From positions 1 to 53,787 of the forward strand of contig CAYXUG010000006.1 of the NCBI GenBank assembly GCA_964468655.1: a stretch of DNA of 53,787 nt, written 5' to 3'. The notes beneath the pieces were generated by a model, which saw nothing but the letters and a program-made list of their open reading frames with translations, ran no database searches and was not told the DNA's origin. Position 1 is the first letter of the stretch. The number at the start of each line of letters is the position of its first letter. Positions 15,570 through 24,410 of this stretch are shown here, piece by piece. A program made the position numbers and the translations under genes. The DNA comes from CAYXUG01 sp964468655. GTDB lineage: Bacteria > Fidelibacterota > Marinisomatia > Marinisomatales > CAYXUG01.

Positions 15570-18288
15570 ATCCATGACGTCCAGAAAAATAAATACACTC
15601 CTTGCCCTTCTTGTTCTTTTCATCAGTTTCATTGTCTATTTGGATACCATGGCTCCTACAGTTTCATATTGGGACTGCGGAGAATTTATTGCCACGTCTG
15701 TTATACTTGGAGTTCCCCACCCGCCGGGAAGTCCGCTCTATCTTATCCTTGGAAGAATTGCCTCCATGATTCCATTCAGCGACGATATTGCTTTCCGAGT
15801 GAATCTTCTGTCACCGCTTGTCAGTGCATTTGCTGTCATGTTTCTGTATCTTATTATTGTCCAGTTTGTGCGGTTTTGGCGGGGTTCACTGAAAACGACC
15901 GAGGATAAACTTGTGGCATTTGGTGCAGGACTGTTGGGATCACTCACCTTCGCTTTTACAGACAGTCACTGGTTTAACGCCGTAGAGGCGGAAGTGTATT
16001 CAATGAGCACCTTTTTCACTGCCATTGTTGTATGGCTCATTCTCAAGTGGGCGGAGAAATCAGATGAACCGGGAAGTGAACGTTTTATTTTGATTATCAG
16101 TTATATTCTCGGATTGGCTACCGGTATTCATTTGCTCAATCTACTGGCAGTGCCATTTATGGGAATGATTGTCTATTTTAAATACAGGGAATTTTCGTGG
16201 AAGTCCTTTTTTATGTTAATGGGAATTGTCGCTTCTATATTTTTTACCATTTATCTCGCAATTATAAAAGGATTACCCAAATTGGCATTGAACATAGGTA
16301 TTAATGGCCTTGTGATTGTCATTTTACTTGTTGTAGCAGGTACCGTTTTTGTTATATTGCGAAAATACAGGTTACCCACGATTATTTTGTCTTCTCTCGT
16401 GCTTATTTTAGTTGGTTATTCAACATATATGATACTCTTTATCCGGTCCAATCAGGATCCGGCTATTGATGAAAACGACCCTGAAACAGTCCGGGGCGCC
16501 ATTCGATATCTTGAACGCGAGCAATATGGATCTGTGGGAGTTTTCCCAAGGCGGTACAACAAAATCCCTGCTAAACACGAGGTGGCGGGACTTCCAAAGA
16601 AGGGGAGAGAATATTCCACCAGGCAATCGTTTCAATATGCTACCTACTCCATGGATAAACAGCTTAAATTTTTCTGGAATTATCAGGTTCGAAAAATGTA
16701 TATGAGGTACTTCCTGTGGCAATTTGCAGGAAGAGGACCCGCGGATGAAAGCAGGGTTACGCGCATGGGAGCGTCACTTAAAAGAAATGAAGACGGTGTG
16801 GACTGGTTTCAATTTGGATTGCCGCTTCCGCTGCTACTGGGTTTGTTTGGCGCTTTTCATCATTTCAGGCGGGACTGGCCTCATGGCTTTTCGGTTTTTG
16901 CCCTGTTTTTTCTCACAGGACTGGCAATTTTAATCTACCTAAATCAGGATAATCCACAACCACGGGAAAGGGATTATTCCTATGTTGGCAGCTTTTTTGC
17001 ATTTTCCATCTGGATTGGTATCGGCGCTGCTTATATTCTTGAGAAAGTTACAGATTTTTTCAGGGAACGCGATTTCGGAAATCAGGCAGCCACAATTACC
17101 GCTTTCATTATGTTGATTATCATGCCCGTAGTTTTATTATCAACCAATTACCGTGAACACGACAGGTCGGGAAATTTTGTTGCCTGGGATTATTCCTACA
17201 ATATGCTTCAAACATGCGAACCCAATGGCATCATTTTCACAAATGGGGACAATGATACATTTCCACTCTGGTATCTGCAGGAAGTGGAAGGAATCCGGAA
17301 AGATGTGGCTGTTGCAAATTTGAGTCTATTGAATACGCCGTGGTATATCAAACAACTGAAAAATATGAGACCGGAAGGTGAGCGGTTTATCGGTTTTACA
17401 GATGATCAGATTGCTGGCAAAAAACCGATTGGAGTGAATCCCGCCACTAGACAACCACTCAAACTAGAAGTAAGTGCATGGAAGAAACAAAAGGTGAAGG
17501 TTCCTGTTTCCGGTGATGACCTGAATTCTGATAATGAAATTGGGTGGAGCATGAAGCCGACGTTCGGTAATCAGGCAATCCGCGTTCAGGATTTAATGGT
17601 GTACCACATTATAAAGGAAAGCGATTGGAAAATCCCTGTCTATTTTGCAGTAACTGTTTCACCCTCTAACAGGATTGGAGTGGATAAATATCTTCAAATG
17701 GAAGGATTGGCTTTCAAGTTGGTTCCCCATGAAGCACCCCTTGTTGACTATGATAAACTGGATGAAAACCTGAATAACCAGTATCAGTTTAGAAATCTTG
17801 ATAACCCGGATGTGTATTACAATCCCAATATTATTAAACTGCTTCAAAACTACAGGTCTGCGTACCTGCAGCTTGCGCAGGAGAATTTTGAAAAATACCT
17901 GAAATTGAATCAGAGAAAAAATAAAGATGAGGCGGAATTAGACATTCTGAAAAATAAAGTCATCGAAAACCTGAGAATGATGAATACAAACATTCCCTAC
18001 GACATTATAGAATTCACCGCAGATGAAATGTATATCCATGTTGGGCAGATTTATCATGAGATTGGCGCCGTTGAACAAAGTCTCTCCATGTATGAAGCAT
18101 ATTATGATAAGAAACCGAACGATCCCACCGCTATAGGTTTACTGCTGGACAGGTACAGGGAATTTGAACGATGGGATGATGCTGTGAAAAAATTGGATGA
18201 GTGGATTCAGAATAATCCATCAGATGGAGGCGCAGCCCGGCTTCGTGAAGAATTTGATTCATTAAGGAGTGCCCCTGCAAAATCGTGA
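15556..18288 (+). CDS. DUF2723 multi-pass membrane protein, predicted GT-C glycosyltransferase
   Basis: About 910 residues with roughly a dozen hydrophobic helices, and a soluble C-terminal part after residue 560. The N-terminal motif SYWDCGEFIATS followed by HPPGSPLY is the DUF2723 signature; the family includes eukaryotic TMEM260, an O-mannosyltransferase, and looks like lipid-linked sugar transferases. The last 120 residues contain TPR-like helices (GQIYHEIGAVEQSLSMYEAY). Substrate unknown; protein or lipid glycosylation at the membrane is the inferred role, supported by the GT2 gene that overlaps its end. The start is uncertain between ATG 15556, where AGAGGAG lies too close, and ATG 15574. 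Confidence 0.85.
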   Translation: MHQTKSMTSRKINTLLALLVLFISFIVYLDTMAPTVSYWDCGEFIATSVILGVPHPPGSPLYLILGRIASMIPFSDDIAFRVNLLSPLVSAFAVMFLYLIIVQFVRFWRGSLKTTEDKLVAFGAGLLGSLTFAFTDSHWFNAVEAEVYSMSTFFTAIVVWLILKWAEKSDEPGSERFILIISYILGLATGIHLLNLLAVPFMGMIVYFKYREFSWKSFFMLMGIVASIFFTIYLAIIKGLPKLALNIGINGLVIVILLVVAGTVFVILRKYRLPTIILSSLVLILVGYSTYMILFIRSNQDPAIDENDPETVRGAIRYLEREQYGSVGVFPRRYNKIPAKHEVAGLPKKGREYSTRQSFQYATYSMDKQLKFFWNYQVRKMYMRYFLWQFAGRGPADESRVTRMGASLKRNEDGVDWFQFGLPLPLLLGLFGAFHHFRRDWPHGFSVFALFFLTGLAILIYLNQDNPQPRERDYSYVGSFFAFSIWIGIGAAYILEKVTDFFRERDFGNQAATITAFIMLIIMPVVLLSTNYREHDRSGNFVAWDYSYNMLQTCEPNGIIFTNGDNDTFPLWYLQEVEGIRKDVAVANLSLLNTPWYIKQLKNMRPEGERFIGFTDDQIAGKKPIGVNPATRQPLKLEVSAWKKQKVKVPVSGDDLNSDNEIGWSMKPTFGNQAIRVQDLMVYHIIKESDWKIPVYFAVTVSPSNRIGVDKYLQMEGLAFKLVPHEAPLVDYDKLDENLNNQYQFRNLDNPDVYYNPNIIKLLQNYRSAYLQLAQENFEKYLKLNQRKNKDEAELDILKNKVIENLRMMNTNIPYDIIEFTADEMYIHVGQIYHEIGAVEQSLSMYEAYYDKKPNDPTAIGLLLDRYREFERWDDAVKKLDEWIQNNPSDGGAARLREEFDSLRSAPAKS

Positions 18289-19333
18289 CAGCGGCGGCCA
18301 ACCGCTGGTTTCCATTATTATTCCCCACTGGAATGGTATTAAGGTGCTTGAGGAGTGTCTTAATTCACTTAAAAAAACCACTTACCCTAATCTGGAAATC
18401 ATTGTCGTTGATAACGCTTCCACTGATGGGAGTCCCGAGTGGGTGGAGAAAAATTACCCGGACATAAAGCTCGTAAGGAACAGCGAAAATAAGGGATATG
18501 CCGGTGGATGCAACCGCGGCGCTGAAAATGCTTCAGGAGATTTCCTCTTATTTTTGAACAATGATACGGTTCATGAAAAGGACTGGATCGAACCGCTTGT
18601 TGAGACAATGACATCTGATGAACAAACCGGAGCGGTTCAGCCGAAAATCCTCAATTATTTTCATAGGAATACCTTCGATTATGCCGGTGGCGCTGGAGGA
18701 GAAATGGATATTCTCGTATTTCCATTCGCAAGGGGGAGAATTTTTCTGACCATGGAAAAAGATGAAGGTCAGTATGATGATACTGTAAAAATATTCTGGG
18801 CTTCCGGGACTGCGTTTATGGTGAAAAAAGATTTGTTTATTAATGCCGGAAAATTTGATGAAATGTTTTTCGCTCATCAGGAGGAAATTGATCTGCAGTG
18901 GAGATTACAGTTGATGGGTTACAGAATTGAAGCCATTCCCGCTTCTGTGGTGTACCACAAAAATGCTGTTACGCTGCCCATGCATTCCTTCCGGAAAAAT
19001 TATTTAAACCACCGGAACTCCCTTTTCATGCTTCTGACGAATTACAGCTTACCAATGGCAGTTTATCTTTTCCCGCTACGGTTTGCATTGGAACTGGTGG
19101 CAGTTGTCTATGCGTCAGTTCTACTGGATTTTAAACATTTAGGAGCTATATTCAAATCATTATTCTGGATTCTTGTCCATCCGGTTGCAATTGTCAGAAA
19201 AAGAAAAGCTGTGAAACGACTGCGAAAAATTAGGGATAGGGAAATGGTGAATAATTTCTACAAGGGTAGTGTGGTAATGGACTACTATATCAGAAAAAAG
19301 AAAATTTATTCTGATTTGGGAATTCCGAGGTAG
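18269..19333 (+). CDS. Family 2 glycosyltransferase
   Basis: GT-A fold enzyme of 354 residues transferring a sugar from a nucleotide donor. The N terminus reads VSIIIPHWNGIKVLEECL, with IIVVDNASTDGS and the metal-binding stretch LFLNNDTV; ASGTAFMVKKDLFINAGKFD and EEIDLQWRLQ mark the acceptor region. This pattern is common in rhamnosyl- and similar transferases acting on polysaccharides. A C-terminal hydrophobic stretch (about 255-310) suggests membrane association. It starts at GTG 18269, overlapping the DUF2723 gene by 20 bases; the start is not certain since AAGGAG directly abuts it. Its 3' end overlaps the convergent porD-like gene by 28 bases. Confidence 0.88.
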   Translation: MPLQNRDSGGQPLVSIIIPHWNGIKVLEECLNSLKKTTYPNLEIIVVDNASTDGSPEWVEKNYPDIKLVRNSENKGYAGGCNRGAENASGDFLLFLNNDTVHEKDWIEPLVETMTSDEQTGAVQPKILNYFHRNTFDYAGGAGGEMDILVFPFARGRIFLTMEKDEGQYDDTVKIFWASGTAFMVKKDLFINAGKFDEMFFAHQEEIDLQWRLQLMGYRIEAIPASVVYHKNAVTLPMHSFRKNYLNHRNSLFMLLTNYSLPMAVYLFPLRFALELVAVVYASVLLDFKHLGAIFKSLFWILVHPVAIVRKRKAVKRLRKIRDREMVNNFYKGSVVMDYYIRKKKIYSDLGIPR

Positions 19334-20139
19334 GTGTCCCGATTGTCGGGATCAATATCCGCCATAGTTTTCAATAGTTTATTCTTATAGGTGAAATAGG
19401 GGGGAAGGGCAGCCAAATCCCTTGCATGGGCATTTAAAAAAATCATGGTGTAGTGTTCATTGGGATATTGGTCAAATACTGCTGAAAAGTAACCGGTCAT
19501 CAAATCAAATTCCTCCTTTGCAGCGGGTAAGTCCCTGTCTTCAAGAGCGCCAAATCCGCCGTAAAAATGGTATTTTGCTATTCGGGAATTTTTATTCCCG
19601 CTGATCTTATCCACGTCTCTCAATCTGTTCTTCCAGCCACGGCTGTATTCGGAGCCGATTCCTCTAATGGCAATTTCACGTACACGCTCGTAAAACCGGG
19701 TACCTCCCAGGATTCCATACGTATCTGCTTCCCCCGCGATTATTAGTAATCCGTAAAATTCCAGCAGACTTCCCAGCGGATCAAATATTCCCATGGAAGC
19801 GGTGATTGCATGTCCCTGCGTGTACCGGAACTGAACTGCCCTTGCAAAGTACCGCTGATCCAGTTTATTGGTGAAAAGACATTGACAGGAATAAATCCTG
19901 TCCCCTGCTTTTTCAGAAACCGCCTCGAATATGAGTTGAATTTCAAGAGGAATTTCAAGATCGCTGTATTCTTCGTCCCAAGTGTGGTTCAGGAAAAATG
20001 ATTTAATCTGCTGCTGGATTGTGGACGTATTCTGTCTGTCAACCTGTTTCAACCGGTCGGTGAGGACATTTACATTGACAGGCCCGAATTGAGATAGTGA
20101 AAATTGAAAAAATATTAATATGATCAGATAATTACGCAT
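19306..20139 (-). CDS. PorD-like (DUF4835) secretion protein
   Basis: 277 residues with a signal peptide (MRNYLIILIFFQFSLSQ). Recognisable DUF4835/PorD features are SFFLNHTWDEEYSDLEIPLE, a conserved beta-region with FARAVQFRYTQG, the segment FYGLLIIAGEADTYGILGGTRF and the Gly-Trp in SRGWKNRLRD. In Bacteroidetes DUF4835 proteins are linked to the Por (type IX) secretion system. That fits the four sorting-domain proteins in this window, although no other core Por gene is adjacent. It is convergent with the GT2 gene. The assignment is by pattern and length, so moderate. Confidence 0.7.
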   Translation of the reverse strand: MRNYLIILIFFQFSLSQFGPVNVNVLTDRLKQVDRQNTSTIQQQIKSFFLNHTWDEEYSDLEIPLEIQLIFEAVSEKAGDRIYSCQCLFTNKLDQRYFARAVQFRYTQGHAITASMGIFDPLGSLLEFYGLLIIAGEADTYGILGGTRFYERVREIAIRGIGSEYSRGWKNRLRDVDKISGNKNSRIAKYHFYGGFGALEDRDLPAAKEEFDLMTGYFSAVFDQYPNEHYTMIFLNAHARDLAALPPYFTYKNKLLKTMADIDPDNRDTYLGIPKSE

Positions 20140-20236
20140 GATTTGATTTAGATATTAAAAAATATAAAGAGTCTAAAGGAATAAAGAAATAAGAATTCAA
20201 CGGAAATTCAATTTCACACATTGTAAATTTCCCGCT

Positions 20237-21646
20237 ATGGCAAACATACAATCATTAATCAATGAGGAGAAGAAATTCTCCAACGTATTGGCCATTGCCG
20301 GCTCGCTGGGCAGCAAGTCCAAATTGGATGTGTATGCTGTTGGCGGGTATGTGCGGGACCTAATCATGGGCAGGGAAGTCCAGGATTTGGATATTATGGT
20401 GGTAGGGGACGGGATTCAATTCGCAAAAAAACTGGCGAAGGAATTAAAAATAAAAACTGTCATCCCTTTTGAAAAATTCGGTACTGCCGCAATTCCTTAT
20501 TTAGATGGTCAAATCGAGGTCGCTTCCGCCAGAACAGAGACGTATGAAGAACATTCCAGAAAACCGGTTGTGAAAATGACCAACTTGGAGGAAGACTTGT
20601 CCCGGAGGGACTTCACTATCAATGCCATGGCTGTTTCTCTTAACGATGATGAAATAGGCAATCTTGTGGACCCTTACCACGGTATTCAGGATATGAAAGA
20701 AGGAATTATCAAAACACCACTTGATCCTGCCCAGACGTTCAGTGACGATCCGTTACGAATGCTGCGTGCTGTCAGATTTGCCGCAACACTGAAATTTCAA
20801 CTGGACAATCCTGTGAAATACAGTATTAAAAAAATGGCATCCCGATTGGAAATTATTTCAGCCGAAAGAATTACAGCAGAATTCTTTAAAATCCTCAGCG
20901 CTGAAAAACCATCTATCGGATTGGAGCTACTGCATCAAGTGGGACTTATGGATTGGGTATTTCCTGAACTGACAAAAATGATTAATCTGAAACAGAACTC
21001 AAAATGGCATCATAAGGATATTTTTTATCACACCCTACAGGTCGTGGATAATGTGGCAGAAGTTTCAGATAAGCCGGACTTGCGGTTTGCGGGACTTGTC
21101 CACGATATTGCCAAACCGCAGACGAGGCGTCTCGATAAGGAGAAGGGATGGACTTTCCACGGACATGAATTTGTAGGACCCAAAATGATTGAGAGTGTGG
21201 CGCAAAGGATGAAACTGTCTAAAAAGACAAAAGAGTATTTGCAAAAATTGACAAAGCTCCATCTTCGTCCCATTTCTCTTGCGAAGGAAGGCGTTACTGA
21301 CAGCGCCGTCCGGCGGGTTATGGTGGAAGCAGGAGAAGAGGTTGACGATTTAATGATCCTCTGCCGTGCGGATATCACATCTAAAAATCCTGATCTGGTG
21401 AAAAAATACATGGGGAATTTTGAGAGGGTGGAAGAATTCATGCAGAACGTTCAGGAAAAAGATACATTTCGGGCGTTCCAGTCCCCGGTGAGAGGAGATC
21501 AGATAATGAAAGAGATGAAACTTAAACCGGGACCGGAAGTGGGAAAAATTAAAAAACAAATTGAAGAAGCCATTTTAGATGGTGAAATAGAAAATAATTT
21601 TGAAGCGGCGTATGATTATTTTCTAAAGATTAAATCAAAGTATTAA
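20237..21646 (+). CDS. cca: CCA-adding tRNA nucleotidyltransferase / poly(A) polymerase family with HD domain
   Basis: Adds or repairs the 3' CCA end of tRNAs, or polyadenylates RNA. The 469 residues show the nucleotidyltransferase head (VYAVGGYVRDLIMG, then QDLDIMVVGD with the metal-binding Asp pair), the RRDFTINAMAV motif, the neck region DDPLRMLRAVRFAATL, and a C-terminal HD phosphohydrolase domain (FAGLVHDIAKP, then FHGHEFVG). Class II enzymes of this layout may be CCA enzymes, A-adding enzymes or PcnB; a tRNA role is the default. Confidence 0.9.
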   Translation: MANIQSLINEEKKFSNVLAIAGSLGSKSKLDVYAVGGYVRDLIMGREVQDLDIMVVGDGIQFAKKLAKELKIKTVIPFEKFGTAAIPYLDGQIEVASARTETYEEHSRKPVVKMTNLEEDLSRRDFTINAMAVSLNDDEIGNLVDPYHGIQDMKEGIIKTPLDPAQTFSDDPLRMLRAVRFAATLKFQLDNPVKYSIKKMASRLEIISAERITAEFFKILSAEKPSIGLELLHQVGLMDWVFPELTKMINLKQNSKWHHKDIFYHTLQVVDNVAEVSDKPDLRFAGLVHDIAKPQTRRLDKEKGWTFHGHEFVGPKMIESVAQRMKLSKKTKEYLQKLTKLHLRPISLAKEGVTDSAVRRVMVEAGEEVDDLMILCRADITSKNPDLVKKYMGNFERVEEFMQNVQEKDTFRAFQSPVRGDQIMKEMKLKPGPEVGKIKKQIEEAILDGEIENNFEAAYDYFLKIKSKY

Positions 21647-21734
21647 ATTCGTGACGGTTAAACTACTTGAATCCAGCCTATAAAATAAAAGGTCTTTTCC
21701 TTGATTTACCCTAATCAATCGGGTAAATTCTTAC

Positions 21735-21750
21735 TGGCATGATAATTGCT
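21735..21750 (+). promoter_or_regulatory. Candidate sigma-54 (-24/-12) promoter before gatC-kdsB
   Basis: TGGCAT-N5-TTGCT matches the sigma-54 consensus TGGCAC-N5-TTGCW at all but one base, with the correct 12-base GG-to-GC spacing. rpoN is the last gene of the unit it precedes. Against it, transcription would begin almost at the gatC ATG (21759), giving a leaderless mRNA. A hairpin ATTTACCC / GGGTAAAT (21704-21728) lies just upstream. Confidence 0.35.
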
Positions 21751-21758
21751 AAAGACTC

Positions 21759-22064
21759 ATGAATAAAAAAACAAAAGTAAACAGGGATGAGGTGATCAAG
21801 ATAGCTGTGCTGGCAAAATTATCCCTTTCTGAGGATGAGATTGAAAAACACACCCATCAGATGAATCAAATTCTCGACTACATGGACCAGATTAATGAAC
21901 TTGATCTGGAAGGTGTAGAGCCATTGAGCCACGTTCTCGATCAGGTTAATGTAACCCGGGAGGATAAACCGACCCTGTCTCTCAGTAGGGAAGACGCCTT
22001 GAAAAATGCGCCAAAAGCAGACGGTGAACATTTTATTGTGCCGACAGTAGTAAAAAAGTCATAA
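21759..22064 (+). CDS. gatC: Asp/Glu-tRNA amidotransferase subunit C
   Basis: Small subunit of the GatCAB complex that converts Glu-tRNA(Gln) or Asp-tRNA(Asn) to the amidated form. 101 residues with the family's two helices (VNRDEVIKIAVLAKLSLSED, then QMNQILDYMDQINELDLEGV) and the loop EPLSHVLD. GatA and GatB are not in the window. Its TAA shares one base with the ATG of the next gene (TAATG). Confidence 0.93.
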   Translation: MNKKTKVNRDEVIKIAVLAKLSLSEDEIEKHTHQMNQILDYMDQINELDLEGVEPLSHVLDQVNVTREDKPTLSLSREDALKNAPKADGEHFIVPTVVKKS

Positions 22065-22807
22065 TGGATTCAACAGTAAAGAAAAAGGTTTTGGGGGTTA
22101 TTCCTGCACGGCTGGATTCTACCCGTTTACCTCGAAAGGTATTGAAAGAAATTAACGGACTTCCCATGGTTGCGAATGTTTACTTTCAGGCGGAAAAAGC
22201 AAATAATCTCGATTCCTGTGTGGTGGCAACTGACAGTACTGAAGTTTTTGAAGTGATGGAAAATCTTAACATCCCTGCTGTTATGACATCTTCCGATGCT
22301 CAATCAGGCACAGATCGCATGGTGGAAGTGGCGGAAAATTCGGACGCTGATATTTTTGTCAATATTCAAGGGGACGAACCGCTTATTGAACCTTCGGTCA
22401 TTGATGAAACAGTAAAACCATTTTTAATGAATACCGAGCTAAAGATAGGGACATGTGCATCGGAAAATTTATCTGAAAAAGACTTTTCAGATAAGAATGT
22501 GGTAAAAGTAACAGTGAATGAAAATGGATTTGCAGAATCATTTATTCGAGTTCCACCTCTGAATGGCACCATGCAAAAAATGATGAAACACATTGGATTG
22601 TATGTGTTTACGAGGGAAGCGCTATTGAAATTCACAGGATTGGAAAGATCGATAAATGAAATTGAAAATAGTCTGGAACAATTGCGTGCATTGGATAATA
22701 ATATCCCTGTTTACGTTGTAAAAGTTGACTATGATGGATTTGCGATAGATACACCGGAAGATTTAGAAAAAGCGAGGAGTATATTTAAAATTGCCGAAAC
22801 AAACTAA
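22064..22807 (+). CDS. kdsB: 3-deoxy-manno-octulosonate cytidylyltransferase (divergent)
   Basis: Activates Kdo with CTP to CMP-Kdo for lipid A core synthesis. 247 residues with the nucleotide-binding start GVIPARLDSTRLPRKVL, NIQGDEPLIEPS, HIGLYVFTREALLKF, LEQLRAL and the closing AIDTPEDLEKA. Two normally conserved places differ: SGTDR is preceded by Ala-Gln where His-Gln is usual (SSDAQSGTDR), and the FSRSPIP-like motif reads FIRVPPL. Genes for CTP and Kdo synthesis follow directly, so the Kdo role is well supported, though a related sugar acid is possible. Confidence 0.85.
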   Translation: MDSTVKKKVLGVIPARLDSTRLPRKVLKEINGLPMVANVYFQAEKANNLDSCVVATDSTEVFEVMENLNIPAVMTSSDAQSGTDRMVEVAENSDADIFVNIQGDEPLIEPSVIDETVKPFLMNTELKIGTCASENLSEKDFSDKNVVKVTVNENGFAESFIRVPPLNGTMQKMMKHIGLYVFTREALLKFTGLERSINEIENSLEQLRALDNNIPVYVVKVDYDGFAIDTPEDLEKARSIFKIAETN

Positions 22808-24410
22808 ATACATATTTGTTCTCGGAGGTGTAATGTCCGGATTGGGTAAGGGAATTGCTTCCGCATCCATCGGTTATTTATTGAAGAGCCGCGGATTGTC
22901 GGTTACTATTATGAAACTTGATCCATACCTGAATGTGGACCCGGGGACGATGAATCCTTACCAGCACGGGGAAGTATTTGTCCTTGATGACGGCTCGGAA
23001 ACCGATCTTGATCTGGGACACTACGAGCGATTTATCGACATTGATATGAGCAAGAACAACAACACCACGTCTGGTCAGATTTATCAGAGTGTGCTGGAAA
23101 AAGAAAGAAAAGGTGACTATCTCGGCCAGACCATTCAGGTGATTCCACATATCACAAATGAAATAAAAAACAGGATTAAATCCATCAATAAACCTAAACG
23201 GTTTGATGTTGTTATTTGTGAAGTTGGCGGTACGGTGGGTGATATTGAAAGCCAGCCGTTTCTGGAAACCATCCGGCAGATGCAAGTGGAGGAAGGCAGG
23301 GAAAACTGCTGTGTTGTTCACGTAACGCTTGTTCCTTATGTGAAAGCCAGCGAAGAATTGAAGACCAAGCCCACACAGCACAGCGTCATGAAACTCCGGG
23401 AAATTGGTGTGAATCCGGATATTCTTCTCTGTCGTACGTCACACCCGCTTCCTGAATCTACGAAAAGAAAAATTGCACTCTTCTGCAATGTAAATCAAGA
23501 GCATGTCATTGAGGCGCGGGATGTTGAAAGCATCTATGAAGTCCCCCTTGTTTTTAATGACCAGAATGTGGGTAAAATTATTCTGGATCAGTTTGAATTG
23601 GATGGAAAACTACCGGACGTATCATTCCTGAAAATATTCATTGGTAAATACAAGAAGCCGGCAAACAAAGTGACCATTGCCTTGTGCGGTAAATACACGG
23701 AACTGCCTGATGCTTATAAAAGTGTTTTGGAAGCGTTTATTCATGCAGGCGTGGAAAATGATACCCGGATTAATGTAAAATGGATAAACACCGAACAAAT
23801 CAAAAATGATGAAGATTCAGAACTGATGCTGGGGGAAATTGACGGAATTCTCGTTCTACCGGGTTTTGGTGACAGGGGTACAGAAGGAAAGGTGCTCTGC
23901 AGCAAATATGCCAGGGTAAACAGGATACCCTATTTGGGAATATGTCTCGGTCTTCAGACAGCGGTCATCGATTTCGCCAGAAATGTCTGCACCCTGGAAA
24001 GCGCCAACAGCACCGAATTTAAAAAAAGGTCAAAAGATCCCGTTATCGATTTGATGGCTTCGCAAAAGAAAGTCAAAAACAAAGGAGGTACCATGCGGCT
24101 TGGCGCCTACAATTGTAAAATTAAAACAGGCACCAAAGCATTCTCCGCCTATCGAAAAACACAGATTTCAGAACGTCACCGCCATCGCTACGAGGTGAAC
24201 AACAGTTACAAGAAAATTTTTGAAAAGAACGGTTTGGTATTCAGCGGTATGAATCCTGAATTTGATCTTGTTGAAATAATGGAGATTCCGGACCATCCGT
24301 GGTTTGTGGGCTGCCAGTTTCATCCTGAGTTGAAAAGCAGAGTGGATAAAGCGCATCCACTTTTCAGAGAATTTGTAAAAGCATCCGTAAAGCACAGGAA
24401 TTCACATTGA
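22791..24410 (+). CDS. pyrG: CTP synthase
   Basis: Makes CTP from UTP with glutamine as nitrogen donor. The 539 residues have the synthetase domain (VLGGVMSGLGKGIASASIG, EVGGTVGDIES) and the class I glutamine amidotransferase domain with the catalytic Cys in LGICLGLQ and a final HPE (CQFHPELKS). The start is TTG at 22791, with GCGAGGAG about 10 bases upstream, overlapping kdsB by 17 bases. Placement between kdsB and kdsA supplies CTP for CMP-Kdo. Confidence 0.97.
   Translation: MPKQTKYIFVLGGVMSGLGKGIASASIGYLLKSRGLSVTIMKLDPYLNVDPGTMNPYQHGEVFVLDDGSETDLDLGHYERFIDIDMSKNNNTTSGQIYQSVLEKERKGDYLGQTIQVIPHITNEIKNRIKSINKPKRFDVVICEVGGTVGDIESQPFLETIRQMQVEEGRENCCVVHVTLVPYVKASEELKTKPTQHSVMKLREIGVNPDILLCRTSHPLPESTKRKIALFCNVNQEHVIEARDVESIYEVPLVFNDQNVGKIILDQFELDGKLPDVSFLKIFIGKYKKPANKVTIALCGKYTELPDAYKSVLEAFIHAGVENDTRINVKWINTEQIKNDEDSELMLGEIDGILVLPGFGDRGTEGKVLCSKYARVNRIPYLGICLGLQTAVIDFARNVCTLESANSTEFKKRSKDPVIDLMASQKKVKNKGGTMRLGAYNCKIKTGTKAFSAYRKTQISERHRHRYEVNNSYKKIFEKNGLVFSGMNPEFDLVEIMEIPDHPWFVGCQFHPELKSRVDKAHPLFREFVKASVKHRNSH

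Noticed and set aside
19337..19351. Hairpin TCCCGA TTG TCGGGA between the convergent GT2 and porD-like genes
   Set aside because: The stem is only 6 bases, with no T tract on either side, and it lies within the porD-like coding region; not called a terminator.
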